Shown here: positions 27,662 to 38,439 of the stretch, in pieces
Layout: the number at the start of each line of letters is the position of its first letter
Position numbering within the stretch: the first letter of the stretch is position 1
Source: Streptococcus suis
GTDB taxonomy: Bacteria; Bacillota; Bacilli; Lactobacillales; Streptococcaceae
DNA: 64,000 bases
Reading direction: 5' to 3'
Assembly: GCF_024509525.1 (NCBI RefSeq)
Contig: NZ_JAMWEM010000009.1
Coordinates: forward strand, 18,015 to 82,014
Notes under the pieces: model-generated
Told to the model about the DNA's origin: nothing
Databases searched by the model: none
What the model saw: the letters and a program-made list of their open reading frames with translations, nothing else
Position numbers and translations under genes: made by a program

Positions 27662-28972
27662 TTAGGATTTTCTTCTTACTTGACCGATGAAAAAGCCATC
27701 AGTCCCATAGAGTTCAGGGGTAATCAGGATACAACCCTCTTGAACAATGTCTGAGCAAGGATGTGTCAAAGCTACTTGTTCAAAGTCAGGGTGTGTTTCC
27801 AGAAAAGCCTGAATCACTTCTTGGTTTTCCTTACCTATAATAGTACAGGTGCTATAGGTTATTATACCACCTTTTTTCAGACTTTGGCAAACACTATCCA
27901 GTATTTGCAACTGAATAGCCTGCAAGGATGCAAAGTCCTGATTGTCTTTGTTATAGCGGATATCTGGTTTTCTCCGAATCAAACCGATACCTGAACAAGG
28001 AGCATCGACCAAAATCTTGTCAAATCGGTCTGGACCAAAGGCTTCTGCTACCTGTGTCGCATCCAGTTTTCGTGTCCGAACACGGTCCGCAACGCCTAGT
28101 CGTTGGGCATTTTCTTCAATTAGAGTCAACTTGTGGTCGTAGAGATCCAAGGCTGTTACCTGACCGCTGGTCAGATAAGAGGCCATGTGACAAGTTTTTC
28201 CACCAGGTGCCGCACAGGCATCCAAGACCTGCTCCTCTCCCTGCAAATCCAGTGTCGGAGCTACTAACTGACTGGACTCGTCCTGAACGGTCAGCAAGCC
28301 TTGTTTGAAATAATCCGTCCCTGCAAAATGCCCCTGCTCTTTGACTAAGCCAACAGGAGATAGGCGGGACCGCTCTGCTCCTAAGTTAGCTTGAATTTCT
28401 TCCAATCGACTGGCATCTGTCACACGCACACTGGCCTTATTGCGAATGAGCAAACTAGCAAAAATCTTCTCCGCCCGCTCCTCGCCATATTCCTCGATGA
28501 GCTTGGTCACCAGCCAGACTGGCAGGGAATACTGGACAGAATAACGCTTGTTTTTCCGCTTGATACTTGCTGGATCAGGTAAATCAGTAGCTAGGATTTT
28601 TCGCAAGATTGCATTGACAAACTTATCCGTCCCTTTTCCTCTTTTGGCCAACTGGACTGCCTCGTTGACAACCGCATGATTGGGAATTTTATCCAAGTAA
28701 AGTAGCTGGTAGAGGCTGAGCAGGAGCAAGTAGTATACCCAGCTGTCCAGCTTATCCCTGTCTTCAATGACATGGGCCAAATACCATTCCAGCGTAATCT
28801 TTCGCGACAAGGTCCCATAGACCAACTCCGTCACCAAGCCCTTATCCTTATCGGACAAGTCGGATTGGGACAGGGCCTGATTGAGAGCGATGTTGGAGTA
28901 GGCTCCCTTATCAAACACCTCAAGCAAGGTGGTTAGGGCCAGTCCGCGAGCTGTTTCTTTCTTACTCACCAA
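27662..28972 (-). CDS. rsmB: 16S rRNA (cytosine(967)-C5)-methyltransferase RsmB
   Basis: 436 residues. A NusB-like N-terminal domain is followed by the methyltransferase domain with [10 protein letters not shown] (SAM), VDAPCSGIG and the catalytic Cys in TYSTCTI. It starts with TTG (28972) or GTG (28969); GGAG lies 6 or 9 nt upstream, so the exact start is open. It overlaps the end of fmt by about 11 bp. Confidence 0.95.
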   Translation of the reverse strand: MVSKKETARGLALTTLLEVFDKGAYSNIALNQALSQSDLSDKDKGLVTELVYGTLSRKITLEWYLAHVIEDRDKLDSWVYYLLLLSLYQLLYLDKIPNHAVVNEAVQLAKRGKGTDKFVNAILRKILATDLPDPASIKRKNKRYSVQYSLPVWLVTKLIEEYGEERAEKIFASLLIRNKASVRVTDASRLEEIQANLGAERSRLSPVGLVKEQGHFAGTDYFKQGLLTVQDESSQLVAPTLDLQGEEQVLDACAAPGGKTCHMASYLTSGQVTALDLYDHKLTLIEENAQRLGVADRVRTRKLDATQVAEAFGPDRFDKILVDAPCSGIGLIRRKPDIRYNKDNQDFASLQAIQLQILDSVCQSLKKGGIITYSTCTIIGKENQEVIQAFLETHPDFEQVALTHPCSDIVQEGCILITPELYGTDGFFIGQVRRKS

Positions 28973-29897
28973 ATTGATCTCCTACTGCTAGGTCACGCCC
29001 CGCTCCATTGAGAAAATCTGCAATGGTCATTTTGGGCTTGCCTGCTGGCTGGACAGTTTTCAGAGAAAGGGCTCCCTGACCTGTCGCAATGACCAATTCT
29101 TTCTTGCTTCGAGCAATAACCCGACCAACTGGTCCTTCACCTTCTATTTCTACAGCTTCTTGAATCTTGAAACGCTCACCCTTCCAGTAGGTGTGGGCAA
29201 CTGGCCATGGGTACATCCCTCGGATTTGGTTGAAGAGTTGACGTGCTGATTTATTCCAGTCCAATTTTTCTTCTTCTGAGCTGATATTAGGCGAAAAGGT
29301 AACTTGGCCAGGATCCTGAGCAACTGGCTTTAAATCACCGGCAAGATAGGCTGGCAAGCTGGAAAGCAGTAAATCACGACCCACTACGGCTAATTTTTCA
29401 AACAAGGTACCAACATTATCGCTTTCTTCAATGGCAATGCTATCACTGGAAATCATATCACCAGCATCCATTTCCTTGACCATTTCCATAATGGTGACAC
29501 CTGCTCGCTCATCCCCATTGATGAGGGCATAGTGAATCGGAGCTCCACCGCGATACTTGGGTAGAAGAGATGCGTGAACATTGACTGCAAAATCAACAGA
29601 GTTGAGCAGTTTTGTTGGTAAAAATTGCCCGAAGGCAGCTGTTACAATCCCATCTGCTCCCAAGGTCATCAGCTCTGCCATTTCCTCCGAACCAGATAAC
29701 TTCTCTGGTTGATAGACTGGCAAATGGTATTCCAAGGCAACTTCTTTCACAGGTGTCATTTGGATAACTTTTTTTCGTCCAACAGCTCGGTCTGGCTGGG
29801 TCACCACTGCCACTACTTCATAGCAAGTATCTGCTAAAATCCCCTTCAATACCGTCGCCGCAAAATCCGGCGTTCCCATAAAAATAATTTTGGTCAT
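28962..29897 (-). CDS. fmt: Methionyl-tRNA formyltransferase
   Basis: 311 residues with [11 protein letters not shown] at the start and the catalytic segment [16 protein letters not shown] (Asn, His) plus the conserved Asp in MDAGDM. It formylates initiator Met-tRNA. First gene of the fmt-rsmB-phpP-stkP operon. Confidence 0.97.
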   Translation of the reverse strand: MTKIIFMGTPDFAATVLKGILADTCYEVVAVVTQPDRAVGRKKVIQMTPVKEVALEYHLPVYQPEKLSGSEEMAELMTLGADGIVTAAFGQFLPTKLLNSVDFAVNVHASLLPKYRGGAPIHYALINGDERAGVTIMEMVKEMDAGDMISSDSIAIEESDNVGTLFEKLAVVGRDLLLSSLPAYLAGDLKPVAQDPGQVTFSPNISSEEEKLDWNKSARQLFNQIRGMYPWPVAHTYWKGERFKIQEAVEIEGEGPVGRVIARSKKELVIATGQGALSLKTVQPAGKPKMTIADFLNGAGRDLAVGDQFGE

Positions 29898-29927
29898 TTT
29901 CCTGTTTCTCCTCTTACTATCCCTATA

Positions 29928-29933
29928 TTATAC
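29928..29933 (-). promoter_or_regulatory. Extended -10 promoter of the fmt-stkP operon
   Basis: Minus strand TGGTATAAT about 30 bp before fmt; the -35 is poor. Confidence 0.6.
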
Positions 29934-29992
29934 CATTTATACTTACTTTTTCCTTAATTCGTGCCCATTTCTAGTCTTTTGAAGTAAAAAAT

Positions 29993-30012
29993 AAAGCCGA
30001 TTGCTCGACTTT
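29993..30012 (-). terminator. Terminator after priA
   Basis: Minus strand: AAAGTCGA-GCAA-TCGGCTTT (one GU pair) followed by ATTTTTT; the stem overlaps the priA stop codon. Confidence 0.75.
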
Positions 30013-32392
30013 ACATCATATTCTGCGGTTCATTGTCAATAATCAACCGCAAGTCCTTCATCTCTTTGTCCTGGGTCCAGTCCAGGATATGATTGAGAAC
30101 GGCTTCCAGATTTTCTTCCTTGCGGTATTTAAGGATAATCTGATAATGATAAAGATTGTGGGTGCGGGCAATGGGTTTGGGAGTTGGCCCCAAGATACGA
30201 ATGCTATCGCTGAGATTTTCCCGTAAGAAGCTGACCACCTCAAAAGCCTTTTGCACCACAAAATCTTCCAACTTGTGTGACAGGGTTAATCCAACTGTGA
30301 AATAGTAGGGAGGATAGCCCAGATTGCGACGAATATTCATCTCATATTGGTAGAAGCCTTCGTAATCCTGATTCTTGGCAAAAGCAATAGCGTAATGGTT
30401 GGGGTTGTAGGTCTGAATCAGGACCTCCCCTTCCTTATCAGCTCGACCGGCCCGACCAGCTACCTGAGTTAGCAACTGGAAGGTCCGCTCAGAAGACCGA
30501 AAATCAGGCAGATTCAGAGCCGTATCCGCATTGAGCACGCCGACCAGGGTTACGTTTGGAAAATCTAGTCCCTTGGCAATCATCTGGGTCCCTAACAAAA
30601 TATCGGCCTCACCCCGCCCAAAGCGGTCCAGCAAGTCCTCGTGGGCACCCTTTTTTCGTGTGGTATCCACATCCATTCGCAGAATCCGTGCCTCTGGTAG
30701 TAGCTCCTGCAATTCGTCGTAAGCCTTCTGGGTCCCCGTACCGTAGTAGCGAATGGACCGCGACTGGCAGTTGGGACAGGTCTGGGGAATGGCCTTCTGA
30801 AAACCACAATAGTGGCAGTTCATGGACCGACTGTCCATATGCAAGGTCAGGGAAATATCGCAGTTGGGACACTGGTCAACCGTCCCACAATCCCGACACA
30901 TGACAAAGGAGGAATAGCCCCTGCGGTTGAGCATGAGAACCACCTGCTCCTTTTTCTCTAATTTCTCGCGGATTTTATCCAAGAGGATCGGGGTGAAATT
31001 GCCAGCTTCCTGCTGACCGATATAATCTCGAAAATCCACTACTTGTACCTCTGGAATTTTGGCCAGCGGATTGGCCCGTTGATTGAGCCGTAAAAGACCA
31101 TACAAGCCACGACTGGCACGAGCCCTGGTTTCCAAACTGGGCGTTGCAGAGCCTAGGACCAAGACTGCCTGGTTGTAGTCTGCTCGCAACTTGGCCACTT
31201 CACGTGCATGGTAACGGGGATTACTGTCTTGCTTATAGGTAGCCTCGTGCTCCTCATCGATGATAATGGCACCCAGATTTTTCAAGGGAGCAAAAACTGC
31301 CGATCGGGCACCAACCACGACCTGAGCCTGTCCCTGCTCAATCTTCCGCCACTCATCATACTTCTCTCCGTCCGACAGGCCCGAGTGCAAAATAGCCACC
31401 TGCTGACCAAATCGAGCGATAAAGCGATTGGTCACCTGCGGCGTCAGAGAAATCTCAGGCACTAGCATAATGGCCGTCTTCCCCTGAGTCAAGACCCGCT
31501 CAATCACCTGCAGATAGACCTCTGTCTTACCAGATCCCGTCACGCCTTGTAGCAGATAGGTCTGGCTCTCCTGACCAATGGTCGATACAATTTGCTCCAC
31601 TGCAATGGCCTGCTCAGGATTAAGCGTCAAAGCCCGACTGCTCTCCACCTTGTCAAAATAGCCCTGACTACGGCTGACCTCCTCCTCCCAGACCTCAATC
31701 AGCCCCTGCTCCTCAAAAAAGTCGAGGATATCTTTGGAATAGTCCTTTCGCAGACTTGCTAGAGTCGCAGGCTCCGCCTGCTGTAAGAGCAGAGCTTTGA
31801 GCTCTTGGCGTTTCTTGGCACGATTGCTGATGTCAAAGTCTGCTAGCTTGTCCTGACAGACCCGGTACCATTTTTCCCGTTTAATGTGCTTTTTATCCGT
31901 GGCCACATAGTCCACCTCAATCTTACCTGCCTGAGCTAATCGCATGACACGGGCCTGATGCTCGACATCCAAATCCGAAAATCGAATCTCCTCACGCCCC
32001 TCAAACAAGCTTTCCTGCTCTGCTATTTCCACAGAATCCTTCGGACGCAAAACCTTGTCGTAGCTGGAGTTGAGGAGGTTGGGTAACATGGCTTTGAGGA
32101 GGCTAATCTTGTAAGAAAAAACCGTCTGCCGTAGCTGATCGGCCAGCCAGAGTTGCTCGGTAGTCAAAACAGGACGAAAATCCAAGACTTCCGCAATGTC
32201 CTTGGTGTCTTCCGTCGCTAGCTCATCCGAGAGACCGACAATAATCCCTTGAATCAGACGATTGCCCTTACCAAAAGGGACGTGGACCCGCACACCAACC
32301 TGCACCATGCCTTCCCACTGGTGCGGTACGCGATAGGAATAAGGCTTGTCCGTCTGCATGAGGGGAACATCGACAATGATTGCTGCTAACAT
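30011..32392 (-). CDS. priA: Primosomal helicase PriA
   Basis: 793 residues from the ATG at 32392 (MLAAIIVDVPLMQT), which has AAAGGAGG 5 nt upstream; the frame is open to 32440 but without a ribosome site. Walker A is LLQGVTGSGKTEVYLQ, the helicase box IIIDEEHE, and the zinc-binding Cys set lies in CRDCGTVDQCPNC and CHYCGFQ...CPNC. It restarts stalled replication forks. It follows rpoZ in the gmk-rpoZ-priA operon. Confidence 0.96.
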   Translation of the reverse strand: MLAAIIVDVPLMQTDKPYSYRVPHQWEGMVQVGVRVHVPFGKGNRLIQGIIVGLSDELATEDTKDIAEVLDFRPVLTTEQLWLADQLRQTVFSYKISLLKAMLPNLLNSSYDKVLRPKDSVEIAEQESLFEGREEIRFSDLDVEHQARVMRLAQAGKIEVDYVATDKKHIKREKWYRVCQDKLADFDISNRAKKRQELKALLLQQAEPATLASLRKDYSKDILDFFEEQGLIEVWEEEVSRSQGYFDKVESSRALTLNPEQAIAVEQIVSTIGQESQTYLLQGVTGSGKTEVYLQVIERVLTQGKTAIMLVPEISLTPQVTNRFIARFGQQVAILHSGLSDGEKYDEWRKIEQGQAQVVVGARSAVFAPLKNLGAIIIDEEHEATYKQDSNPRYHAREVAKLRADYNQAVLVLGSATPSLETRARASRGLYGLLRLNQRANPLAKIPEVQVVDFRDYIGQQEAGNFTPILLDKIREKLEKKEQVVLMLNRRGYSSFVMCRDCGTVDQCPNCDISLTLHMDSRSMNCHYCGFQKAIPQTCPNCQSRSIRYYGTGTQKAYDELQELLPEARILRMDVDTTRKKGAHEDLLDRFGRGEADILLGTQMIAKGLDFPNVTLVGVLNADTALNLPDFRSSERTFQLLTQVAGRAGRADKEGEVLIQTYNPNHYAIAFAKNQDYEGFYQYEMNIRRNLGYPPYYFTVGLTLSHKLEDFVVQKAFEVVSFLRENLSDSIRILGPTPKPIARTHNLYHYQIILKYRKEENLEAVLNHILDWTQDKEMKDLRLIIDNEPQNMM

Positions 32393-32457
32393 AAGTCCTC
32401 CTTTCTCTTTCATAGCCAAAAGAAACCCAGCTGCTTCCAACTGAGTTCTTCGATGTC

Positions 32458-32772
32458 TTAAATCTTTTCGCCTTCTTCTTTTTCTTTGGCGATCTGTTCT
32501 TTAATCTTGCGTTCTTCTTCTTCCTGACGGCGACGTTCTTCTTCCTGACGGCGACGAACAGCCTCGCGCTTAGCTTCTGGATCTGGGTGAATCACCACAT
32601 TACCAGACTCAATCTCTTCCAAGGCACGCAGGGTTGACTTAACAGAAGTGAAATTCTGAGTTGGGTTTGCACCAGCTTCCAACTCATGTGCACGCTTGGC
32701 TTCCAAGATAACCAATGAATACTTTGATGGAACCTTGTCCAACAAGGTGTCAATAGACGGTTTTAACATCAT
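32458..32772 (-). CDS. rpoZ: RNA polymerase omega subunit
   Basis: 104 residues. Conserved omega segments are visible ([30 protein letters not shown]). The C-terminal third is a run of Arg/Glu/Gln encoded by an exact 21-bp tandem duplication (32515-32535 and 32536-32556). It lies between gmk and priA, the usual order. Confidence 0.95.
   Translation of the reverse strand: MMLKPSIDTLLDKVPSKYSLVILEAKRAHELEAGANPTQNFTSVKSTLRALEEIESGNVVIHPDPEAKREAVRRRQEEERRRQEEEERKIKEQIAKEKEEGEKI
32515..32556. repeat. Exact 21-bp tandem repeat inside rpoZ
   Basis: Two identical in-frame copies of TTCTTCTTCCTGACGGCGAC plus G, encoding the repeated RRQEEER-like segment of the omega tail. Confidence 0.95.
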
Positions 32773-32795
32773 AATTCTTTACTCTTTTCTATTTT

Positions 32796-33440
<645 letters not shown>

Positions 33441-33447
33441 TCATTCT

Positions 33448-33476
33448 AGTGTAACAAAAATCAAAGCAGATTTCAA
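33448..33476 (-). promoter_or_regulatory. Promoter of the gmk-rpoZ-priA operon
   Basis: Minus strand: -35 TTGAAA (33471-33476), 17-bp spacer, -10 TACACT (33448-33453). The -35 lies in the loop of a 9-bp hairpin (33461-33485). Confidence 0.6.
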
Positions 33477-33485
33477 CTGCTTTGA
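33461..33485 (-). terminator. Second terminator-like hairpin between rny and gmk
   Basis: Minus strand: TCAAAGCAG-TTGAAAT-CTGCTTTGA followed by TTTTTG. It stands in tandem with the rny terminator and overlaps the gmk promoter. Confidence 0.6.
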
Positions 33486-33545
33486 GCAGGAAAATCGTAT
33501 CACTTTTCGTTCTTTTTAGAGGGACTGCGCAACAAACACAAAAAG

Positions 33546-33567
33546 AAAAACAAGCCGAAGCTTGCTT
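33546..33567 (-). terminator. Terminator of rny
   Basis: Minus strand: AGCAAGC-TTCG-GCTTGTT then TTTC, with a stable UUCG tetraloop, just before the gap to gmk; it overlaps the end of rny. Confidence 0.8.
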
Positions 33568-33568
33568 T

Positions 33569-35182
33569 CTATTTGGCAACGTCTGTCGCACGTGTTTCAC
33601 GAATGACTGTGATTTTGATATTTCCTGGGTAATCCAAATTATTTTCAATCTTCTCACGAATATCATGGGCCAAGATGGTAATCTTATCATCATTGACAAT
33701 CTTTGGATGCACAATGATACGGACCTCACGGCCAGCTTGAATGGCATAGGCTTGCTTGATGCCGTCAAAGCTGTGCGCAATCTCTTCTAGGTCTTGCAGA
33801 CGCTTGATATAGGCCTCCATAGACTCCCGGCGAGATCCCGGACGGGCTGCACTGAGGGCATCCGCTGCCGCAACTACCACCGCAATGGTTGAAGTTGGCT
33901 CCACATCACCGTGATGACTGGCAATAGCATTGACAACAATTGGATTTTCCTTGTACTTCTTAGCCAGTTCTGTCCCAATCTCCACGTGACTGCCATCAAC
34001 TTCACGGTCAATAGCCTTTCCGATATCATGTAGGAAACCTGCACGACGGGCTAGATTCACATTTTCTCCCAATTCAGCCGCCAAGACACCTGCCAGCTTG
34101 GCCACTTCAATTGAGTGGCGAAGAACATTTTGTCCATAGGATGTACGGAAATGCAAGCGTCCCATGATTTTAATCAAGTCTGGGTGCAAGTTTGGTGCCC
34201 CAATTTCATAGGCTGCTGCCTCACCGTATTCACGGATACGGTTGTCCATTTCCACACGATGTTTTTCAACCAACTCTTCGATACGGGCTGGGTGAATCCG
34301 ACCATCTTGGAGCAGAGCCTCCATAGTCATACGAGCAATTTCTCGTCGAATTGGATCAAATCCTGAAAGAACAACCACTTCTGGTGTGTCATCGATGATG
34401 ACATCAATTCCTGTCAAACTTTCAAAGGTGCGGATGTTCCGCCCCTCACGACCGATAATTCGTCCTTTCATGGCATCATCCGGCAAGTGCACAGAAGTAA
34501 TCGTCTGCTCTGCTACATACTCACCAGAAATACGTTGCATGGCCTGAGCTAGAAGATCTTTCGCAGTTTTATCTGCTCGCTCCTTTACCTCTCGCTCGGC
34601 ATCTTTTATGCGAGTAGCAATCTCGTGAGATAGTTTATCACGTGTATCTGTTAAAATAATTTCACGCGCCTCTTCTTGACTGAGAGAAGCAACTTTTTCT
34701 AGCTCTTGTGCTTTTCTCTCTTCTAGCTTTGCAACTTCCTGCTCACGCTCATCAATGTGTTTAGATTTATCTGTCAGGCTTTGCTCTTTTTTCTCCAAAG
34801 CCTTCTCTTTATTCGTTAAATTATCGTCTTTGCGGTCCAAACTACTAGCACGCTCTGTCAAACGTACCTCTGTTTGTTTTAGTTCCTGTCGTTCTGACTT
34901 GAACTCCTCCGCCACTTCCTCCCGATATTTACGCGCCTCTTCTTTGGCTTCCAAGAGCAATTCTTTTTTCAGGGATTGACGGTCACGTTCAGCTGTCTTA
35001 ATAATCGCTTCTGCGTCATTTTCTGCCTTCCCTCGAATATTACTTGCTTCTTGTTCAGCATTCAAAAGTGTTAACTCTGCCGACTCTTTGGCAGATTTCA
35101 TTTTCAAAGAAATGGCTAGGTAACCAATTGCTAAACCAATGAGAGCAGAAATCAGGGCTACATGTATTGGTTGTAGTTCCAT
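33569..35182 (-). CDS. rny: Ribonuclease Y
   Basis: 537 residues. An N-terminal membrane anchor ([16 protein letters not shown]) is followed by a long coiled coil (~residues 30-210), a KH domain ([24 protein letters not shown]) and an HD domain with [10 protein letters not shown]. It is the main endoribonuclease starting mRNA decay in Firmicutes and sits at the membrane. Single-gene unit, divergent from luxS. Confidence 0.97.
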   Translation of the reverse strand: MELQPIHVALISALIGLAIGYLAISLKMKSAKESAELTLLNAEQEASNIRGKAENDAEAIIKTAERDRQSLKKELLLEAKEEARKYREEVAEEFKSERQELKQTEVRLTERASSLDRKDDNLTNKEKALEKKEQSLTDKSKHIDEREQEVAKLEERKAQELEKVASLSQEEAREIILTDTRDKLSHEIATRIKDAEREVKERADKTAKDLLAQAMQRISGEYVAEQTITSVHLPDDAMKGRIIGREGRNIRTFESLTGIDVIIDDTPEVVVLSGFDPIRREIARMTMEALLQDGRIHPARIEELVEKHRVEMDNRIREYGEAAAYEIGAPNLHPDLIKIMGRLHFRTSYGQNVLRHSIEVAKLAGVLAAELGENVNLARRAGFLHDIGKAIDREVDGSHVEIGTELAKKYKENPIVVNAIASHHGDVEPTSTIAVVVAAADALSAARPGSRRESMEAYIKRLQDLEEIAHSFDGIKQAYAIQAGREVRIIVHPKIVNDDKITILAHDIREKIENNLDYPGNIKITVIRETRATDVAK

Positions 35183-35228
35183 ATTCTACCTCTGTTATAT
35201 TATTTTTAGATTCAAAAAATCCTCTTCT

Positions 35229-35257
35229 ATTCTATCATAATTGAAACGATTTCACAA
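35229..35257 (-). promoter_or_regulatory. Promoter of rny
   Basis: Minus strand: -35 TTGTGA (35252-35257), 17-bp spacer, -10 TAGAAT (35229-35234). Confidence 0.6.
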
Positions 35258-35277
35258 TCTAAAAACTGAAAACATGG

Positions 35278-35283
35278 TATAAT
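35278..35283 (+). promoter_or_regulatory. Extended -10 promoter of luxS
   Basis: TGGTATAAT with -10 at 35278-35283, 27 bp before the ATG; no clear -35. Confidence 0.65.
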
Positions 35284-35310
35284 ATTCTTCAAAGAAAAAA
35301 GGAGTAACAT

Positions 35311-35793
35311 ATGCCTAAAGAAGTAATTGTTGAAAGTTTTGAACTTGATCACACCATCGTCAAAGCACCCTACATCCGTCTGATTTCAGAAGAGGTTGGT
35401 CCCAAGGGGGATATCATTACAAACTTTGACATCCGCCTCATCCAGCCAAATGAAAACGCTATGGATACCGCAGGTTTGCACACCATTGAACACCTACTAG
35501 CCAAATTGATTCGCCAACGAATTGATGGCCTGATCGACTGCTCACCTTTTGGTTGCCGCACCGGTTTCCACATGATGATGTGGGGCAAGCAAGACCCAAC
35601 TGAGATTGCCAAGGTCCTCAAGTCTTGTCTGGAAGAGATTGCTAACGGCATTAGCTGGGAAGATGTTCCTGGTACAACGATTGAGTCTTGCGGAAACTAC
35701 AAGGACCACAGCCTCCATTCTGCGAAAGAATGGGCAAAATTGATTTTGGAGCAAGGTATTTCAGACAATGCCTTTGAGCGTAACCCTGTTTAA
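35311..35793 (+). CDS. luxS: S-ribosylhomocysteine lyase LuxS
   Basis: 160 residues. The metal-binding [10 protein letters not shown] (HxxEH), the catalytic Cys in [17 protein letters not shown] and the second metal site region [16 protein letters not shown] are all present. It splits S-ribosylhomocysteine into homocysteine and DPD, the AI-2 precursor, closing the methyl cycle. Single-gene unit with strong ribosome site (AAAAAGGAG) and terminator. Confidence 0.98.
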   Translation: MPKEVIVESFELDHTIVKAPYIRLISEEVGPKGDIITNFDIRLIQPNENAMDTAGLHTIEHLLAKLIRQRIDGLIDCSPFGCRTGFHMMMWGKQDPTEIAKVLKSCLEEIANGISWEDVPGTTIESCGNYKDHSLHSAKEWAKLILEQGISDNAFERNPV

Positions 35794-35796
35794 ACG

Positions 35797-35820
35797 AAAA
35801 AAGCGGTCACCCGCTTTTTT
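35797..35820. terminator. Bidirectional terminator between luxS and mapZ
   Basis: AAAAAAGCGG-TCAC-CCGCTTTTTT; convergent genes on both sides. Confidence 0.9.
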
Positions 35821-35826
35821 TCTTGT

Positions 35827-37224
35827 CTAATAATCCAGCGCGTCCGAATGACCTGCTCCATTTCCGACAAAGTAACCTGTCTTACAGTTGATAGAGAAGA
35901 GATAGGTCCCGTCTGGTTTGAAGAGGTTGTAGTAACCATTTCCATTGATAATGTTGACTTTTTCAAGGATATAGTTGTTTCCTGTTACATAGCCACGTTG
36001 TTGCGAAATGGCAATGATTTTTTCGAGAACACCTTCTCCGAAAATCCAAGCCGGATTATTGACATCGTCAATCTTACTTTGGTCATAAGGAACACGGCTG
36101 AGGTTGCGTTGCAAAGTTACTCCTGCTGGGACCGCAATGCCATAGAGGGGATTATCGCCTGCGACAACACTACTTGCTCCACCTGTTACAGCTGTCGTAG
36201 TCCCACTTGTACGAGGTGCTGCCGTTGCTGTTCCACCGCTTGTATCTGCAGCTACTTGAGCCGTTGCAGTTGTCTGTTGTGATTGCCCAAACGTAACAGC
36301 AGAAGCCAGCAAACTATCCACACCACTTAATCCTGTTGTGGTCGCAGTGAGATTTGCATCTGATTTAACCGTTGCAGTCGTATCCAACTTACCATCCACA
36401 ATCAATTCTTTGTCAAACTGAGAATTGAGAGTTTGAATCGCTTTAATAGCTTTTTCCAGGGCATCATATTTAGCCTTGGCTGTCTTGTAAGCCTCACTAT
36501 TCGAATCCATCTTGTCCAAAATAGCCTTCAACTCGGACAATTTGTCAAATTGACTATTTTTCAACTTGGTCTGTTCAGCATCCACAAAGAAAGTAGCATA
36601 TAGTGTATTAAAAGCTGTCAGATTCGCATCTTCTGCGCTTGAACTGCTGGCGCTAGTTGTTTGACTGGTACTTGTACTGCTATCTGTACCAGATTGGTTC
36701 TTATTGGTTCCAGTCATCAACATAAAGATACCACTCAACACAGCAACAAACAGAATGGCTAACCCAACCCAAACGAGTTCTTTTTTCTTTCGAGGATTTT
36801 TTTCTTCTATATCCTCTTCATCAGGTGTGTTGAAAAGAGTTGCATCTACTGCTGTTCCGACTTCTTCTTTAACTTCTTCGATTTCTTCTACCGCTGGAAA
36901 CTGTTCTATTTCCTCTTCCTCTATAGCTGGAAACTGTTCTACTTCCTCAGAGGTAACAAGTGGTTCCTGAACCTGTTCTGTATCCAATTGGCCTAATTTC
37001 CCTAAACCGGTTAAATCTAAGGTTTGAATTTCTTGTTTTTTAGCTTCAATTTCTTGGCGATGTTGTTTAATGTAACGATCCAATACCCCATCATCTGTGG
37101 TGATACCTGCTTGAATTTCCTTGTGTTTTTTCACCGCCTCACCGACAGTCATATCTTTAGCGACATCAAAATTTAATACTTTTTCTTCATTACCATTTAA
37201 GGGTTGTTTTCCTTTTTTAGCCAC
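35827..37224 (-). CDS. mapZ: Mid-cell-anchored protein Z (MapZ/LocZ), division-site positioning
   Basis: 465 residues. Cytoplasmic part ~1-149 with the conserved N-terminus (KVLNFDVAKDMTVGEAVKKHKEIQAGI) and an acidic, Thr-containing region that StkP phosphorylates in relatives. One membrane helix (~150-170), then a helical extracellular domain, a Ser/Thr/Ala-rich linker and a folded C-terminal domain (VPYDQSKIDDVNNPAWIFG...YYNLFKPDGTYLFSINCKTG). MapZ marks the division site and guides FtsZ rings by binding new peptidoglycan. Two near-identical blocks, EEVEQFPAIEE and EEIEQFPAVEE (residues 93-114), form a tandem repeat. Confidence 0.93.
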   Translation of the reverse strand: MAKKGKQPLNGNEEKVLNFDVAKDMTVGEAVKKHKEIQAGITTDDGVLDRYIKQHRQEIEAKKQEIQTLDLTGLGKLGQLDTEQVQEPLVTSEEVEQFPAIEEEEIEQFPAVEEIEEVKEEVGTAVDATLFNTPDEEDIEEKNPRKKKELVWVGLAILFVAVLSGIFMLMTGTNKNQSGTDSSTSTSQTTSASSSSAEDANLTAFNTLYATFFVDAEQTKLKNSQFDKLSELKAILDKMDSNSEAYKTAKAKYDALEKAIKAIQTLNSQFDKELIVDGKLDTTATVKSDANLTATTTGLSGVDSLLASAVTFGQSQQTTATAQVAADTSGGTATAAPRTSGTTTAVTGGASSVVAGDNPLYGIAVPAGVTLQRNLSRVPYDQSKIDDVNNPAWIFGEGVLEKIIAISQQRGYVTGNNYILEKVNIINGNGYYNLFKPDGTYLFSINCKTGYFVGNGAGHSDALDY

Positions 37225-37235
37225 TGGTTCTTCTC

Positions 37236-38393
37236 CTATTCCTGTCTACTACGTTTGACACGTTGGCCAAAATATTGATACAAATCAACTTTTAAAGTCC
37301 CGTTATACAGTTTGCGTTTTTTGTCTGCCAAACTACCATAACGACTTTCAAATTGCTCATCGCTAGTCAGGATGAACTTAGACCACGTGCTTAGGGGAGC
37401 AAAGACTCGTCCCATATCCCGGTAAAGTTGAGCGATTCCTTCATCATCTAGCAAACGTTCTCCATAAGGTGGATTGGAAATGATGACACCGTTGATTTTA
37501 TTGACATGTAAATCTTGCAAGCGCATTTGTTTAAAATGCACATCCCTGTCAACACCTGCCGCAAATGCATTTTTCTGCGCAATTTCTATCATGCGTGTGT
37601 CGATGTCTGACCCAGTAATATCTAACTCCAAATCGTTTTTGATAGCCGCTTGCGCCTCCTTACGGAATTGCTCCACTAATTCCTGAGCCACCCAATTCCA
37701 TTCTTCAAAGGCAAAACTACGTTTTAATCCTGGCGCTATGTTCTTAGCTAACATAGCTGCCTCGATACAAAAGGTTCCTGAACCACAGGTTGGATCAATT
37801 AGGGGTTTATCTGGGTACCAATTGGACAGCTGTAAAATGGCTGCTGCCATATTTTCCTTGATAGGAGCTCCGCCTTTTTCCACCCGATAGCCACGTTTGA
37901 AGAGGCTGGATCCCGTCGTATCGATGTAAACAGTCGCCACATCCTTCAGAATGGACACCTCAATCTTGAACTCCGAACCTACTTCCTGTAAAGGCACCCC
38001 TTCAGGACGGGAAAAGTGCTTCTGGAGCTTTTTGACCACAGCTTTTTTGGAAATAGCCTGAACACTAGGCTCGTTGTGAAGTTTGGACTTGACACACTTG
38101 GCTTTTGAAATGGGGAACTTACAACCAAGAGGAAGATAATTTTCCCAATCCAAACCAAAAACACCTTGGAAGAGCTCCTCAAAAGTCCTAGCCGGAAATT
38201 GTCCTACTACAATTTTGACACGATCAGCTGAGCGCAACCAGAGATTGGTCTCAATAATTGCTTCTACTCCGCCTTCAAAACGTACACGACCATTCTCCAC
38301 CTGACATTCATAACCGAGGCCACGAATTTCTCTACCAACAACAGCTTCTAGCCCTGCTGCAGCGGTAGCAACTAAAGTAAATGTTTTTTTCAT
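37236..38393 (-). CDS. THUMP-domain class I RNA methyltransferase (RlmL/YpsC-like)
   Basis: 385 residues. An N-terminal THUMP domain (FTLVATAAAGLEAVVGREIRGLG) precedes the methyltransferase domain with DPTCGSGTFCIEAAMLA (SAM) and the catalytic ISNPPYGERL (NPPY), typical of N2-guanine methylases. It probably makes m2G2445 in 23S rRNA like RlmL. It is 11 bp upstream of mapZ, in the same transcript. Confidence 0.92.
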   Translation of the reverse strand: MKKTFTLVATAAAGLEAVVGREIRGLGYECQVENGRVRFEGGVEAIIETNLWLRSADRVKIVVGQFPARTFEELFQGVFGLDWENYLPLGCKFPISKAKCVKSKLHNEPSVQAISKKAVVKKLQKHFSRPEGVPLQEVGSEFKIEVSILKDVATVYIDTTGSSLFKRGYRVEKGGAPIKENMAAAILQLSNWYPDKPLIDPTCGSGTFCIEAAMLAKNIAPGLKRSFAFEEWNWVAQELVEQFRKEAQAAIKNDLELDITGSDIDTRMIEIAQKNAFAAGVDRDVHFKQMRLQDLHVNKINGVIISNPPYGERLLDDEGIAQLYRDMGRVFAPLSTWSKFILTSDEQFESRYGSLADKKRKLYNGTLKVDLYQYFGQRVKRSRQE

Positions 38394-38405
38394 TGATTCT
38401 CCGAT

Positions 38406-38428
38406 AAGAAAAGCTAGCAGAGCTAGCT
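38406..38428 (-). terminator. Terminator of rnpB
   Basis: Minus strand: AGCTAGC-TCT-GCTAGCT (7-bp perfect) followed by TTTCTT, just past the rnpB 3' end. Confidence 0.8.
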
Positions 38429-38439
38429 ACCTATTTTAT

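Noticed and set aside
28962..28972. Possible frameshift between fmt and rsmB
   Set aside because: The overlap is a normal coupled stop/start with a TTG or GTG start and a GGAG site.
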